Shown here: positions 7,768-15,271 of the stretch, piece by piece
How the letters are laid out: each line of letters begins with the position of its first letter
How positions within the stretch are numbered: position 1 is the first letter of the stretch
Source: a virus
Direction: 5' to 3' (one strand)
IMG/VR virus record: IMGVR_UViG_3300020220_000067
Location: 1 to 55,342 of that record
Length of the DNA: 55,342 bases
Position numbers and translations under genes: made by a program
Notes under the pieces: model-generated
What the model saw: the letters and a program-made list of their open reading frames with translations, nothing else
Databases searched by the model: none
Told to the model about the DNA's origin: nothing

Positions 7768-7986
7768 ATGGAAAATGAAATAGAAGATTTGAAACATCGT
7801 ATCAGAATGATTGAGGATGACTTAAAAGTTATACAAGATTTTATTGAATCAAATAATTTAAAAAACTTTTTTTTAAAACCATCAAGTACTTCTGATACCT
7901 GTATCACTAATTTTAGTAACATTGAAATTGCTTGTGATCTAACGTCTGATGAATCACTATCTTGGAAACCATTCAATTTAAAATAA
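7768..7986 (+). CDS. Short coiled-coil protein
   Basis: 72 residues from ATG 7768 (MENEIEDLKHRIRMIEDDLK). The first 40 residues have a heptad pattern typical of a coiled coil; the remainder is polar. An upstream TTG in frame (7738) is less likely to be used. No leader. The next small membrane-protein frame overlaps its end. Confidence 0.5.
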   Translation: MENEIEDLKHRIRMIEDDLKVIQDFIESNNLKNFFLKPSSTSDTCITNFSNIEIACDLTSDESLSWKPFNLK

Positions 7987-8144
7987 CTTTGAGAACACTC
8001 TCTATATATCTCTCTTTTTTTGTAACGATACTTCTTGTTATCTTATACGTTCCTCCATTTGTTTTGTATCTTTTAGGCTGTTTTCAACTTGGTTCTTGGA
8101 TCGTAGGTTATTTTTTTGATAAACTACACGAAGATGATGAATAA
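7962..8144 (+). CDS. Small membrane protein (TTG start)
   Basis: 60 residues. The frame has no ATG; TTG at 7962 or 7988 must be used, overlapping or just following the end of the previous gene. It encodes a long hydrophobic stretch (LSIYLSFFVTILLVILYVPP then VLYLLGCFQLGSWIVGYFF), enough for two membrane helices, and an acidic tail (KLHEDDE). Small size and position would suit a holin- or antiholin-like role, but nothing proves it. Confidence 0.45.
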   Translation: METIQFKITLRTLSIYLSFFVTILLVILYVPPFVLYLLGCFQLGSWIVGYFFDKLHEDDE

Positions 8145-8207
8145 GTTTTTCTAAGTACGATTTTTTTTATTTTACAATATATTTATTAAAAAAAAATAAA
8201 AAAAATT

Positions 8208-8615
8208 ATGAAAAAAATTATAAGATTAACCGAAAACGATTTGGCTCGTATCGTTAGACGAGTTATAAGAGAAAATGAAGAAAATAAATTTATTGGTGAA
8301 ACAATAAATCTTTACAGAAACAAAAAAGAAATGCAAACAGATTTTGCATATAAAGTAAAAATTGCAAGTGTCAACGTTAATGGAAATGATATTACAGTAG
8401 ATTTAGAGGGTGGCAGTAAATTAACTTTGAAATGTACAGATTCGACAGGAGCACTTTCGTTCGGTTCTCAAATGATGTATAATCAAGATTTGTACAGAGA
8501 TCTTAAAGAAACCTATTGTATGCGAAAAAGAGAGAGAGATCGCAAAAAAGAGTTTAAAACTGTACCTAAAGCAACTTATGCCTATACTGGAGGTCAAATG
8601 GGTAATATGGGTTAA
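8208..8615 (+). CDS. LTESDL-type leader protein
   Basis: 135 residues. Leader MKKIIRLTENDLARIVRRV, then I-R-E and Asn, and ENEEN as in the gene at 15496. The leader DNA differs from that at 6128 at only two of 57 bases. TATTTATTA at 8180-8188. The body has a short beta-rich domain (NVNGNDITVDLEGGSKLTL) and a basic, Gly-rich tail (Tyr-Thr-Gly-Gly-Gln-Met-Gly). Function unknown. Confidence 0.75.
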   Translation: MKKIIRLTENDLARIVRRVIRENEENKFIGETINLYRNKKEMQTDFAYKVKIASVNVNGNDITVDLEGGSKLTLKCTDSTGALSFGSQMMYNQDLYRDLKETYCMRKRERDRKKEFKTVPKATYAYTGGQMGNMG

Positions 8616-8636
8616 TTTTTTGTACATAAAATGTAA

Positions 8637-8664
8637 AACCTTACCCTAATTGGTGGGGTTTTTT
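8637..8664 (+). terminator. Rho-independent terminator
   Basis: AACCTTACC/GGTGGGGTT stem with two G-T pairs and a T run. Confidence 0.7.
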
Positions 8665-8696
8665 GTTTTACCAAAGTATTTATTAATAAATTAATT

Positions 8697-9437
8697 ATGG
8701 ATAAAAAAAGATTTAATCAATTACTTGAATCTAAAGTTGGAAATGTCAAACCACTTATTAGTGAATCTTTACCCCCACTAAGTAATTTTCCTATTCAAGG
8801 AGGAAGATACAATATTGGTTATGATGATGATTGGGATAATTTTAGTAATCCCATGGGAACTGCAAATAGCGACTTCTCAACTAAACCAACTTATGCTGGT
8901 TCAGGAGGTCATTTAAAGGGACATATTGGAATTGATATTTTTGGACAAAGGGGTACACCAATACTAGCCCCTGTTAATGGAAGAGTAAAATATGCTGGTA
9001 ATGGACTAACGGTAATAATAGAGGATCCTGAAACAGGTTATTCTCATTGGTTAGGGCACTTAGATTCAAGAACTGTAGACGAAGGTGTCTTTGTTTTTGC
9101 AGGACAACAAGTAGGAACCTTGGGTGATTCTGGAAACGCTAAAGGTACTGCACCTCATTTACATTATAATATATACAAAACTAATCAAGGTTTTTATTCA
9201 GGAGAAGATCCTTTGGATATCCTTAAATCTGCAATAAACAAAACTGCAAAAAAACCAGAGGAGGTCGAATATAAAGATCTTGGTCCAAATTTTAAAAAAT
9301 CATTTTTGAAATTGTTTGACGATGAAGAAAAAACGGAAGAAGGAAATGTGAAAGCTGATGATGAAGTAGACCTATGGGACAAGATGAAAACCGCAGGAAA
9401 AGTATTTTTTAACAAACTCAAAGATATATTTGATTAA
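8697..9437 (+). CDS. M23-family peptidoglycan peptidase with leader
   Basis: 246 residues. Leader MDKKRFNQLLESKVGNVKPL then I-S-E and Ser. Residues about 68-175 are an M23 (LytM/lysostaphin-type) zinc endopeptidase: H76-x3-D80 (GHIGIDIFG), a His in GYSHWLGHL (about 117-121) and HLH at 154-156, the zinc ligands and catalytic His of this family, which cuts peptide cross-links in peptidoglycan. An acidic and Lys-rich tail follows. With a leader but no signal peptide, it fits a virion-carried wall enzyme used on entry better than a classical endolysin, though either is possible. TATTTATTA at 8677-8685; terminator behind. Confidence 0.85.
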   Translation: MDKKRFNQLLESKVGNVKPLISESLPPLSNFPIQGGRYNIGYDDDWDNFSNPMGTANSDFSTKPTYAGSGGHLKGHIGIDIFGQRGTPILAPVNGRVKYAGNGLTVIIEDPETGYSHWLGHLDSRTVDEGVFVFAGQQVGTLGDSGNAKGTAPHLHYNIYKTNQGFYSGEDPLDILKSAINKTAKKPEEVEYKDLGPNFKKSFLKLFDDEEKTEEGNVKADDEVDLWDKMKTAGKVFFNKLKDIFD

Positions 9438-9456
9438 AAAAAAACTAAATTTTAAA

Positions 9457-9484
9457 ACCCCATCTTTTAAGGTGGGGTTTTTTG
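9457..9484 (+). terminator. Rho-independent terminator
   Basis: AACCCCATC/GGTGGGGTT stem and T run; same core as 6555-6583. Confidence 0.85.
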
Positions 9485-9503
9485 TTTTAAAGTATTTATT
9501 AAT

Positions 9504-9830
9504 ATGAAAATTATTGTTTCTGAAAGACAATATAACCATGCTTTCTTAAGAAGAAGATTTTACGAAATATTGAATGAAGCGTTACTCATGATTGCAGATG
9601 ACGGTGCTTTTTATGGTGACATTGACTTTTGTTGGGAATATCCCACGTTTTATAGTTTTATGGAAGATATGGTTGCTGAAATAACGCGTCATTATGACTT
9701 TAATTATGGACACGACATAGCTGAATTTATCTATGGTGATATTGGAGTTAAAAACTTTATTAAACTGTTACTTGATGAACACGGTAATGAAATTAAGGAA
9801 TTCTATGATCTAAAAACAAAAGATTGTTAA
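9504..9830 (+). CDS. KIIISESQ-family small protein
   Basis: 108 residues. MKIIVSERQYNHAFLRRRFY at the N-terminus, TATTTATTA at 9493-9501 only two bases before the ATG. Acidic and aromatic, ending EHGNEIKEFYDLKTKDC, parallel to EYGNEIRNLFVRKC in the gene at 7375. The next family member begins one base after its stop, so the two are co-transcribed. Function unknown. Confidence 0.7.
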   Translation: MKIIVSERQYNHAFLRRRFYEILNEALLMIADDGAFYGDIDFCWEYPTFYSFMEDMVAEITRHYDFNYGHDIAEFIYGDIGVKNFIKLLLDEHGNEIKEFYDLKTKDC

Positions 9831-9831
9831 C

Positions 9832-10107
9832 ATGAAAATTATTATTTCTGAAAGTCAATTTGATAATGTTTTGAAAAAATACGAAAGAGTTTTAAATAAT
9901 TTAAAATTTTATGGTGTTAAGAAAATAACATTGGACTATAGAGATCCAGAAGCTATTGAGGTGAATATTTTTTATGATATAAAATTAGCAATAGAACTCG
10001 GACAAGATTTCAATACAGTTCAGTGGAAAACGAATAGAAACATTTTCAATGTTGTAGAAAAAATAAATTTAGGACCAAAGTATTTGTACTATCTACACTA
10101 TGAGTAA
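9832..10107 (+). CDS. KIIISESQ-family small protein
   Basis: 91 residues, MKIIISESQFDNVLKKYERV. One base separates it from the preceding gene. After the leader it differs from 9504: basic helix, then strands (KKITLDYRDPEAIEVNIFYD). The family name therefore describes the N-terminus, not a common body. Confidence 0.65.
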   Translation: MKIIISESQFDNVLKKYERVLNNLKFYGVKKITLDYRDPEAIEVNIFYDIKLAIELGQDFNTVQWKTNRNIFNVVEKINLGPKYLYYLHYE

Positions 10108-10136
10108 TCATTTCTTTTTTTAAGTATTTATATAGT

Positions 10137-11345
10137 ATGAGCCAAGGATTTATAAAAAATAATATAGTTCGAAGAGTTATTGATCAAATAACATCAAATA
10201 GAATATTATTTGAAGACAAACTTTCTGATTTACAAAAACAATATGATGACGATTACTTCGATACGATAGATTACATTTATAACCAAGACCCATCAAAATC
10301 AAAAAAATATTTCAAATGGATTTTCGAAACTTGGTTGAAAAATTTGGGAAAAATTGATTACGAAGATTTAATTACTATGGTGTCATATTTTGATAAAAAT
10401 CCTCATAAGTTTGAAAAAAAAGATCTATATCAATATGATTATGATGAGTTTTTAAAAAAGTATAATGAAGCTATTTTGAAATTATCAAAAAGAGAAATAG
10501 TTTCTTCTGGTGTTGAAAAATTATATGAAGATGATAGGTATGTCTTAGTTAGACCAAAAACAAGTGAGGCGTCTTGTAAATACGGTGCAAATACGAAATG
10601 GTGTATTTCATCAAGAACAAATAATTATTTTAACAATTATAGTTCTGAAAACTTGTTTTTTTTTATAATTGATAAAATACAAGAGCCAATTCCAAATAAA
10701 AAAAAATCGCCTAATTATTTCAAAGTTGTTATTCAATACCATCCTGATCAACCGTTTTTTAATGTAAATGATATTTCACCTGAGTATAAAAATTATTATC
10801 TCTCAAAAGCATTAACAGGTAAATTCACTTCTTGGAACGCTATTGACAATGAAATTGAATTGAAAACTGTCAAAAAATATATCCCACAAGATTTGTTAAA
10901 AAAATTTTTAGAATTAATTAAAAATTATACCTACAATTTATACACAAATTATTACGAAAAACAACTTTCTTATTTTCAGTCATTTAATTTTGAAGAATAT
11001 CAAAACCTTAAATCGGAAGTAAACCTACTATATGGTACAGTAAGACGTAAAACTCGAAAATACTCTCAAGACAAACATGTTAAATTTGTTAATGATGTTC
11101 AAGACGCTTATGATACCTTTGTTATTATTTTAAATCGGTGGAATCTTCCTACCAGAAGTTTAGAAGAATTTTTGGAATTTAAAGGGATTAAAGAAAAATT
11201 TATGGAAGATCTTAAAATAGAAAAAAAACTAAAAAATGATTTGAATCATTCTCAACAATTATTTGAAACCAAAGATAAACAATTAGAAGATATGGAAACT
11301 AAATTAGAATTTATAAAAAAAGAAATTAATTTTAAAAATATTTAA
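10137..11345 (+). CDS. Large protein with YG-x2-TKWC signature
   Basis: 402 residues. TATTTATA at 10125-10132. The N-terminus (IVRRVIDQITSNRILFED) resembles the helix part of the LTESDL leader and contains L-F-E. Around residues 143-160 it has SEASCKYGANTKWCISS, with Cys147 and Cys156; I recall a similar Tyr-Gly-x2-Thr-Lys/Arg-Trp-Cys signature in phage proteins of unknown function, but cannot name a family. The C-terminal third is a long charged coiled coil (KNDLNHSQQLFETKDKQLED). No signal peptide or membrane helix. Confidence 0.7.
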   Translation: MSQGFIKNNIVRRVIDQITSNRILFEDKLSDLQKQYDDDYFDTIDYIYNQDPSKSKKYFKWIFETWLKNLGKIDYEDLITMVSYFDKNPHKFEKKDLYQYDYDEFLKKYNEAILKLSKREIVSSGVEKLYEDDRYVLVRPKTSEASCKYGANTKWCISSRTNNYFNNYSSENLFFFIIDKIQEPIPNKKKSPNYFKVVIQYHPDQPFFNVNDISPEYKNYYLSKALTGKFTSWNAIDNEIELKTVKKYIPQDLLKKFLELIKNYTYNLYTNYYEKQLSYFQSFNFEEYQNLKSEVNLLYGTVRRKTRKYSQDKHVKFVNDVQDAYDTFVIILNRWNLPTRSLEEFLEFKGIKEKFMEDLKIEKKLKNDLNHSQQLFETKDKQLEDMETKLEFIKKEINFKNI

Positions 11346-11350
11346 AAATA

Positions 11351-11410
11351 ATGAAACAATACTTACTTTTGACTGAATCCCATTCAAATCAAATAAAAAT
11401 TTTGACATGA
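11351..11410 (+). pseudogene. Orphan leader fragment
   Basis: Reads MKQYLLLTESHSNQIKILT and stops. The first ten residues match the leader consensus (hydrophobic strand, LTES), but nothing follows. It lies just after 11345 and just before the LTESDL gene at 11475. Best seen as the remnant of a deleted leader gene, or a leader acquired without a body. Confidence 0.5.
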
Positions 11411-11474
11411 AATTTTACACAAAGGATAAAATTTGATGTTTTTTACAATTAACTTATATTTATAATAAAAAAAA

Positions 11475-12101
11475 ATGAAAAAAATAGTGAGATTAACTGA
11501 ATCAGATTTAACTAACTTAGTTAGAAGAATTATTTCAGAAAAAAAAGGTAAAAAATCCAAAGAAAATGATGAAGATGACGTTATGTCTATTTTAGATCAA
11601 TGTATAGAAGATATAGATAAGGAAGATTTTGATGACGCTGAAGAGTGGGTTGAAGAAGTTTTTAGTGTTTGTATGGATGAAATGGGTGAAGACATGTCTG
11701 AAGAAGAATTAGAAGAGTTTAAAGATGAATATTACGATTATGTAATGGGTTGTTGGGATGATTATTCTGACGACGATGATTATTCTGACGATGACGACGA
11801 TGATTATTCTGACGATGATGATGATTATTCTGACGATGATGATGATTATTCTGACGATGATGATGATTATTCTGACGATGATGATGATTATTCTGACGAT
11901 GATGATGATTATTCTGACGATGACGACGATGATGAAGATTTTTCTGATGACGAAGATGATGAAGATTTTTCTGATGACGAAGATGATGAAGATTTTTCTG
12001 ATGACGACGATGATGAAGATTTTTCTGATGACGACGATGATGAAGATTTTGGAACTATGAGAGGTCGTTTTTTTGATAAAGACGACGACGACGAATTTTA
12101 A
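11475..12101 (+). CDS. LTESDL-type leader protein with long Asp/Ser repeats
   Basis: 208 residues. Leader MKKIVRLTESDLTNLVRRI, then I-S-E and Lys. A helical acidic domain (about residues 25-95) is followed by a repeat tract: eight Tyr-Ser units spaced by runs of 4-6 Asp, then four Glu-Asp-Phe-Ser units spaced by Asp/Glu, then a short tail with FGTMRGRFF. Such a highly acidic tract could mimic DNA, bind divalent cations, or compete with DNA inside the head. TATTTATAA at 11457-11465. The repeat makes replication slippage and length variation likely. Confidence 0.8.
   Translation: MKKIVRLTESDLTNLVRRIISEKKGKKSKENDEDDVMSILDQCIEDIDKEDFDDAEEWVEEVFSVCMDEMGEDMSEEELEEFKDEYYDYVMGCWDDYSDDDDYSDDDDDDYSDDDDDYSDDDDDYSDDDDDYSDDDDDYSDDDDDYSDDDDDDEDFSDDEDDEDFSDDEDDEDFSDDDDDEDFSDDDDDEDFGTMRGRFFDKDDDDEF
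11761..12050 (+). repeat. In-gene tandem repeats (21- and 27-base units)
   Basis: First block: 21-base unit (GATTATTCTGACGATGATGAT) less one base shown as GATTATTCTGACGATGATGA, repeated with small changes. Second block: 27-base unit coding Glu-Asp-Phe-Ser-Asp-Asp-x-Asp-Asp, four copies. Translated in frame in the gene above. Confidence 0.85.
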
Positions 12102-12106
12102 TTAAA

Positions 12107-12286
12107 ATGACAAACGAACAAAAAGCGCAGAAATACAATCAATTGATGTATGAATTTACAAAAATTGAAAATAAAATTTCTCAAATTAAAGGGGAGTCAA
12201 TAAATTTAAACGATCGCCAATTAGAGGAAATTAAAAAACTACAAAATCAATTAAGATTTTTAACAGAACAATCTTATAGATTATAA
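12107..12286 (+). CDS. Short coiled-coil protein
   Basis: 59 residues beginning MTNEQKAQKYNQLMYEFTK. ATG lies five bases after the previous stop. Entirely helical with a heptad pattern (KIENKISQIK, EEIKKLQNQLRFLTEQ), so probably a small oligomerising or partner protein for the acidic repeat protein upstream. Terminator follows at 12305-12332. Not in a known family. Confidence 0.6.
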   Translation: MTNEQKAQKYNQLMYEFTKIENKISQIKGESINLNDRQLEEIKKLQNQLRFLTEQSYRL

Positions 12287-12304
12287 TGTTTGTCAAATTT
12301 TATT

Positions 12305-12332
12305 AGCCCACCTGAAAACGGTGGGTTTTTTA
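12305..12332 (+). terminator. Rho-independent terminator
   Basis: AGCCCACC/GGTGGGTT stem, 7-base loop, T run. Confidence 0.85.
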
Positions 12333-12394
12333 TTTGAATCAATTTGATATAAAAATATTTTTAAAAAAATGTAAAAGACCTTGATTAATGTATT

Positions 12395-12402
12395 TATATT
12401 TG
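12395..12402 (+). promoter_or_regulatory. Host-type promoter -7 box
   Basis: TATATTTG ahead of the lipoprotein at 12451; a TTG near 12381 may be part of the -33 element. It implies a 5' leader of about 45 bases. Confidence 0.55.
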
Positions 12403-12450
12403 TTAACTTTTCTTAACAAACATAAACTATTAAAATCTAATAAGAAAAAA

Positions 12451-12618
12451 ATGAAAAATTTATTTTTTGTTGGTCTTTTTACACTTTTGATTACGTCTTG
12501 TGGTGGAGAACAAAAAAGCGAAACCTCTAATTCAGCAACTAACAATGTTGAAGTTCAGGACTCTACTCCAAATTCTAGCGAAACTGTGAAACCTGACACA
12601 ACTGTCGCTGTTAACTAA
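12451..12618 (+). CDS. Small lipoprotein
   Basis: 55 residues from ATG 12451 (MKNLFFVGLFTLLITSCGGE). A hydrophobic signal is followed by a lipobox ITSC, with Cys17 as the lipidated residue; the mature part is a short Ser/Thr/Glu-rich disordered peptide. It should sit in the host membrane, possibly blocking other phages, as small phage lipoproteins can do, but that role is inference. Expressed from a host-type promoter, unlike the leader genes. An in-frame ATG further upstream is less likely because the signal peptide starts at 12451. Confidence 0.7.
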   Translation: MKNLFFVGLFTLLITSCGGEQKSETSNSATNNVEVQDSTPNSSETVKPDTTVAVN

Positions 12619-12648
12619 AATGATTTATATTTTGTGAAAATTATTTAT

Positions 12649-12673
12649 ACCCCTCACCTTGAGGGGTTTTTTA
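12649..12673 (+). terminator. Rho-independent terminator
   Basis: ACCCCTCA/TGAGGGGT stem and T run. Confidence 0.85.
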
Positions 12674-12695
12674 TTTTTATTGGTATTTATAAAAT

Positions 12696-13391
12696 ATGAA
12701 AAAACTAATTATAACTATTATTACTATGACCATGTTAGTTGGTTGTAATACAGAAACCAAAAAAGAAAAAATTGAAGGTATTGAGTCAAATAAAATTGTT
12801 AAGATACATAGTGGATCTTTTGCATTTTGTGGTGCATCAGGTGCAGTACCTACAGGTCGTAAAATTATAGTACAAGGAAAGGAGTATGATGAAGGTTGTG
12901 CAATTTGTCCTGTATTACATGGACCATCAATTTCCAATTTAGTAATGGAAGGGTTGAGCCAAAGTTTTGGTAAATTTAATGTTAATCAAAATTTCGAAAC
13001 ACCTGATGGTACTAGTCAGACCGTATGGTCTTTGTTTTGGTATTACGATTCAACAACTACAATACCACAGTTTAACCCATCAACTAAACAATGGGAACTT
13101 ATGAAACCCATCAACAGATCATTTATAATAAACACAGATGACCCAAATACAAGTGAAAGTAATATGTTTGCAATGCCGGGTATTATATTTGACACAACAT
13201 CAAATGGAATTGTTCTTGCAAAAGTTTACGGCCCACTAAATGAGGCTGCAGTACCTTTACGAAAATCAATACCTGTTAAAAATGGAATGACCTCTGTTAC
13301 TGCCGCTAAGTTAGGTTTTCCTTATCCTGTTGGAACGCCAATTCCAATTATTAACTTAAGTAAAAAACTTCAAAAAAAGACAAATAATTAA
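12696..13391 (+). CDS. Lipoprotein of unknown function
   Basis: 231 residues. Signal MKKLIITIITMTMLVGC with lipobox LVGC (Cys17). Residues 40-80 hold three Cys in FCGASG and GCAICP contexts, possibly a disulfide or metal site; the remainder looks like a compact alpha/beta domain. TATTTATA at 12684-12691 places it with the leader class of promoters although it is exported instead of carrying a leader. The next gene starts four bases after its stop. No family recognised. Confidence 0.7.
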   Translation: MKKLIITIITMTMLVGCNTETKKEKIEGIESNKIVKIHSGSFAFCGASGAVPTGRKIIVQGKEYDEGCAICPVLHGPSISNLVMEGLSQSFGKFNVNQNFETPDGTSQTVWSLFWYYDSTTTIPQFNPSTKQWELMKPINRSFIINTDDPNTSESNMFAMPGIIFDTTSNGIVLAKVYGPLNEAAVPLRKSIPVKNGMTSVTAAKLGFPYPVGTPIPIINLSKKLQKKTNN

Positions 13392-13395
13392 ATAC

Positions 13396-13728
13396 ATGAA
13401 AATTATTATTAATGAGTCACAATTCCATTTGATCAGAAGGGTTAATATGATAGAAGACCTTTTTAAAAAATATGTTGACGACGATGAATTTATTTATAGA
13501 GTTTTGGATACTGGACCTGGAGCTTTTGGTACCAATAAAGTACATTTGGATGAGTTTATACCAACAATATCATATACAATTGCACAATTGATCGCAAAAA
13601 ATGACATGGAGCCAAGGGATGATGAAGACAACGATAACTTTGTAACATTTAGGAATCAGTTACAAAGGTTTATTCAGACAAATTATTATGATTATTTGAA
13701 AAAAAGATACAAGGAAACTTTAAATTGA
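13396..13728 (+). CDS. KIIISESQ-family small protein
   Basis: 110 residues, MKIIINESQFHLIRRVNMIE. It follows the lipoprotein after four bases and is followed one base later by another member (13730), so all three are probably co-transcribed. Acidic middle (EPRDDEDNDN), C-terminal helix YYDYLKKRYKETLN. Function unknown. Confidence 0.7.
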   Translation: MKIIINESQFHLIRRVNMIEDLFKKYVDDDEFIYRVLDTGPGAFGTNKVHLDEFIPTISYTIAQLIAKNDMEPRDDEDNDNFVTFRNQLQRFIQTNYYDYLKKRYKETLN

Positions 13729-13729
13729 T

Positions 13730-14128
13730 ATGAATTATTTAATAACAGAATCTCAATTTAGTCAAACAATAATTAAATTTTGTGAAATGTCATTTCGCGA
13801 AATTCAAGAATCTTGTGACGAACCTTTAGAGGATATACCAAGTTACTTAAATTTAGAATCTTGTTTTGTTTGCGGATTAGTAGAAAAATTGGAATTTTCG
13901 AATGTATTGAAAACTGACTCGACATCATTTCGATCATATCCACCAAAAAAAAGTAGTTTGTTTTTAATTGATTGTAAAATATATTATTGGTCTTTGAATT
14001 ATCATGGTGAAGAATTTTTTGAAAGTATGATCTACGACATTCGACAAAGTATCAAAAGAAGATTCAGATTAGATGTCTCAATAAACGTAATTGATACAGT
14101 TAATAAGAACTCAGACCCTCAGTGGTAA
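13730..14128 (+). CDS. KIIISESQ-like small protein
   Basis: 132 residues, MNYLITESQFSQTIIKFCEM: I-T-E-S-Q replaces I-S-E-S-Q. It has Cys residues at several positions and ends in a strand and helix segment. The start overlaps the region of the previous stop by spacing of one base. Function unknown. Confidence 0.65.
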   Translation: MNYLITESQFSQTIIKFCEMSFREIQESCDEPLEDIPSYLNLESCFVCGLVEKLEFSNVLKTDSTSFRSYPPKKSSLFLIDCKIYYWSLNYHGEEFFESMIYDIRQSIKRRFRLDVSINVIDTVNKNSDPQW

Positions 14129-14179
14129 TTTTTGTACTTTATTTTTTATAAAAAAAAACATATATTTTTATTAAAAAAT

Positions 14180-14563
14180 ATGAATTCACAATCTTTAGTT
14201 TTTGGTATACTTATTACCTTTGGAATTGTTTTAACCACTTTCATTATTTTTTGTTCATTTGAAATTCAAAAGTTAAGTAAAAAATTAATTAACTTTGAAA
14301 AAGATCTTGAGCTAAAACAAAAACAAACTCGAAGAATTTTAGAAGAAATATCTAAAGACATAACCATGGTTGAAAGGACTATAATGCAAAGAATTGACAA
14401 GACCAATAAACACATTGATGAAGAAGTACATCAGATTCATTTACACGAAAATGAATTACAAAAAGAAATAGAACAGGTAAAATCATACACCGAGAAAAAA
14501 TTGGATAAGATTGTGATCACGGGAACTTTTCCGACCTCAAAACCTAAAAATAAAAAAATGTAA
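14180..14563 (+). CDS. Membrane-anchored coiled-coil protein
   Basis: 127 residues from ATG 14180 (MNSQSLVFGILITFGIVLTT); a TTG upstream is not supported. One membrane helix (about residues 5-27) is followed by a coiled coil of roughly 80 residues (KKLINFEKDLELKQKQTRRI and on). The topology is like phage spanins (i-spanin) or other envelope-spanning proteins, but the partner is not seen. TATTTTTATT just upstream; terminator behind. Confidence 0.6.
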   Translation: MNSQSLVFGILITFGIVLTTFIIFCSFEIQKLSKKLINFEKDLELKQKQTRRILEEISKDITMVERTIMQRIDKTNKHIDEEVHQIHLHENELQKEIEQVKSYTEKKLDKIVITGTFPTSKPKNKKM

Positions 14564-14568
14564 TTTGA

Positions 14569-14593
14569 GACCCACAACAAGTGGGTTTTTTTT
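14569..14593 (+). terminator. Rho-independent terminator
   Basis: ACCCAC/GTGGGT stem, 5-base loop, T8. Confidence 0.8.
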
Positions 14594-14623
14594 ATTTAGA
14601 ATATATTTATATAAAAAAAAATT

Positions 14624-15271
14624 ATGACAAAAATTATAAGATTAACAGAATCAGACCTTTACAGAATTGTCAAAAAAACTATCATGGAGGTTAAAGAGAA
14701 AGAAAAAGAAAAAGAAAAGACACAAAAAGAAGAACCAAAAAAATCTGGACCAAAAAACATTATAATTGGAGATTCTCAATGTGCTTGGATTGCTAAAAAA
14801 AGTTCTAAATTCAACCTCATGTCTGAAAAGGGTAGTATGGGATCGTTATGGTCGCCAGGAAAAGGTTTGTCTTGGTTAAAAAATGCGGTTGAATCTCATA
14901 GAGGATCTTCTGTGATAAAAAATATTGCAATCTCAATTGGTACCAATGGAGGATTTAACAAAAATGATGATGTCAAAGGTTTAGTTTCATTATTGAGAGA
15001 AAAATTTCCAAATGCAAAATTGTTTGTTGTTCAAGGCTCATGGGGATGGGGATCTAATAAAAATATTACAGAGAAAGAAGTTGAAAATTACTACTCAATG
15101 TTTTCCTCACAACGTGTGAAAGTAATCAATCCTCCAATAGGTAAAAATGAACCTCATCAAAATTTACCTAGTTATTCATCAATTGGAAAAAATTTAGATA
15201 ATCAACCATTAAACGAAAATTACAGGTCAATATATGAATCTAATTTCATTTCTAAAAAAAAAGCGAAATAA
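14624..15271 (+). CDS. SGNH/GDSL hydrolase with LTESDL leader
   Basis: 215 residues. Leader MTKIIRLTESDLYRIVKKT then I-M-E, and a Lys/Glu linker (22-45). The rest matches the SGNH hydrolase fold: block I IIIGDSQ with nucleophile Ser51, block III IGTNGG with Asn108, and His178 in NEPHQN as the likely catalytic base. Members remove acyl or acetyl groups from lipids or glycans. A virion-carried esterase could deacetylate surface polysaccharide during entry or act after injection. Block V lacks the usual Asp two or three residues before His (Glu-Pro-His here). TATTTATA at 14604-14611. Confidence 0.75.
   Translation: MTKIIRLTESDLYRIVKKTIMEVKEKEKEKEKTQKEEPKKSGPKNIIIGDSQCAWIAKKSSKFNLMSEKGSMGSLWSPGKGLSWLKNAVESHRGSSVIKNIAISIGTNGGFNKNDDVKGLVSLLREKFPNAKLFVVQGSWGWGSNKNITEKEVENYYSMFSSQRVKVINPPIGKNEPHQNLPSYSSIGKNLDNQPLNENYRSIYESNFISKKKAK

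Noticed and set aside
11761-12050. CRISPR-like array
   Set aside because: The repeats are contiguous and in frame with the protein; there are no unique spacers.
11758-12060. Second frame of Met/Ile/Thr repeats
   Set aside because: A shadow of the Asp/Ser repeat read in another frame.
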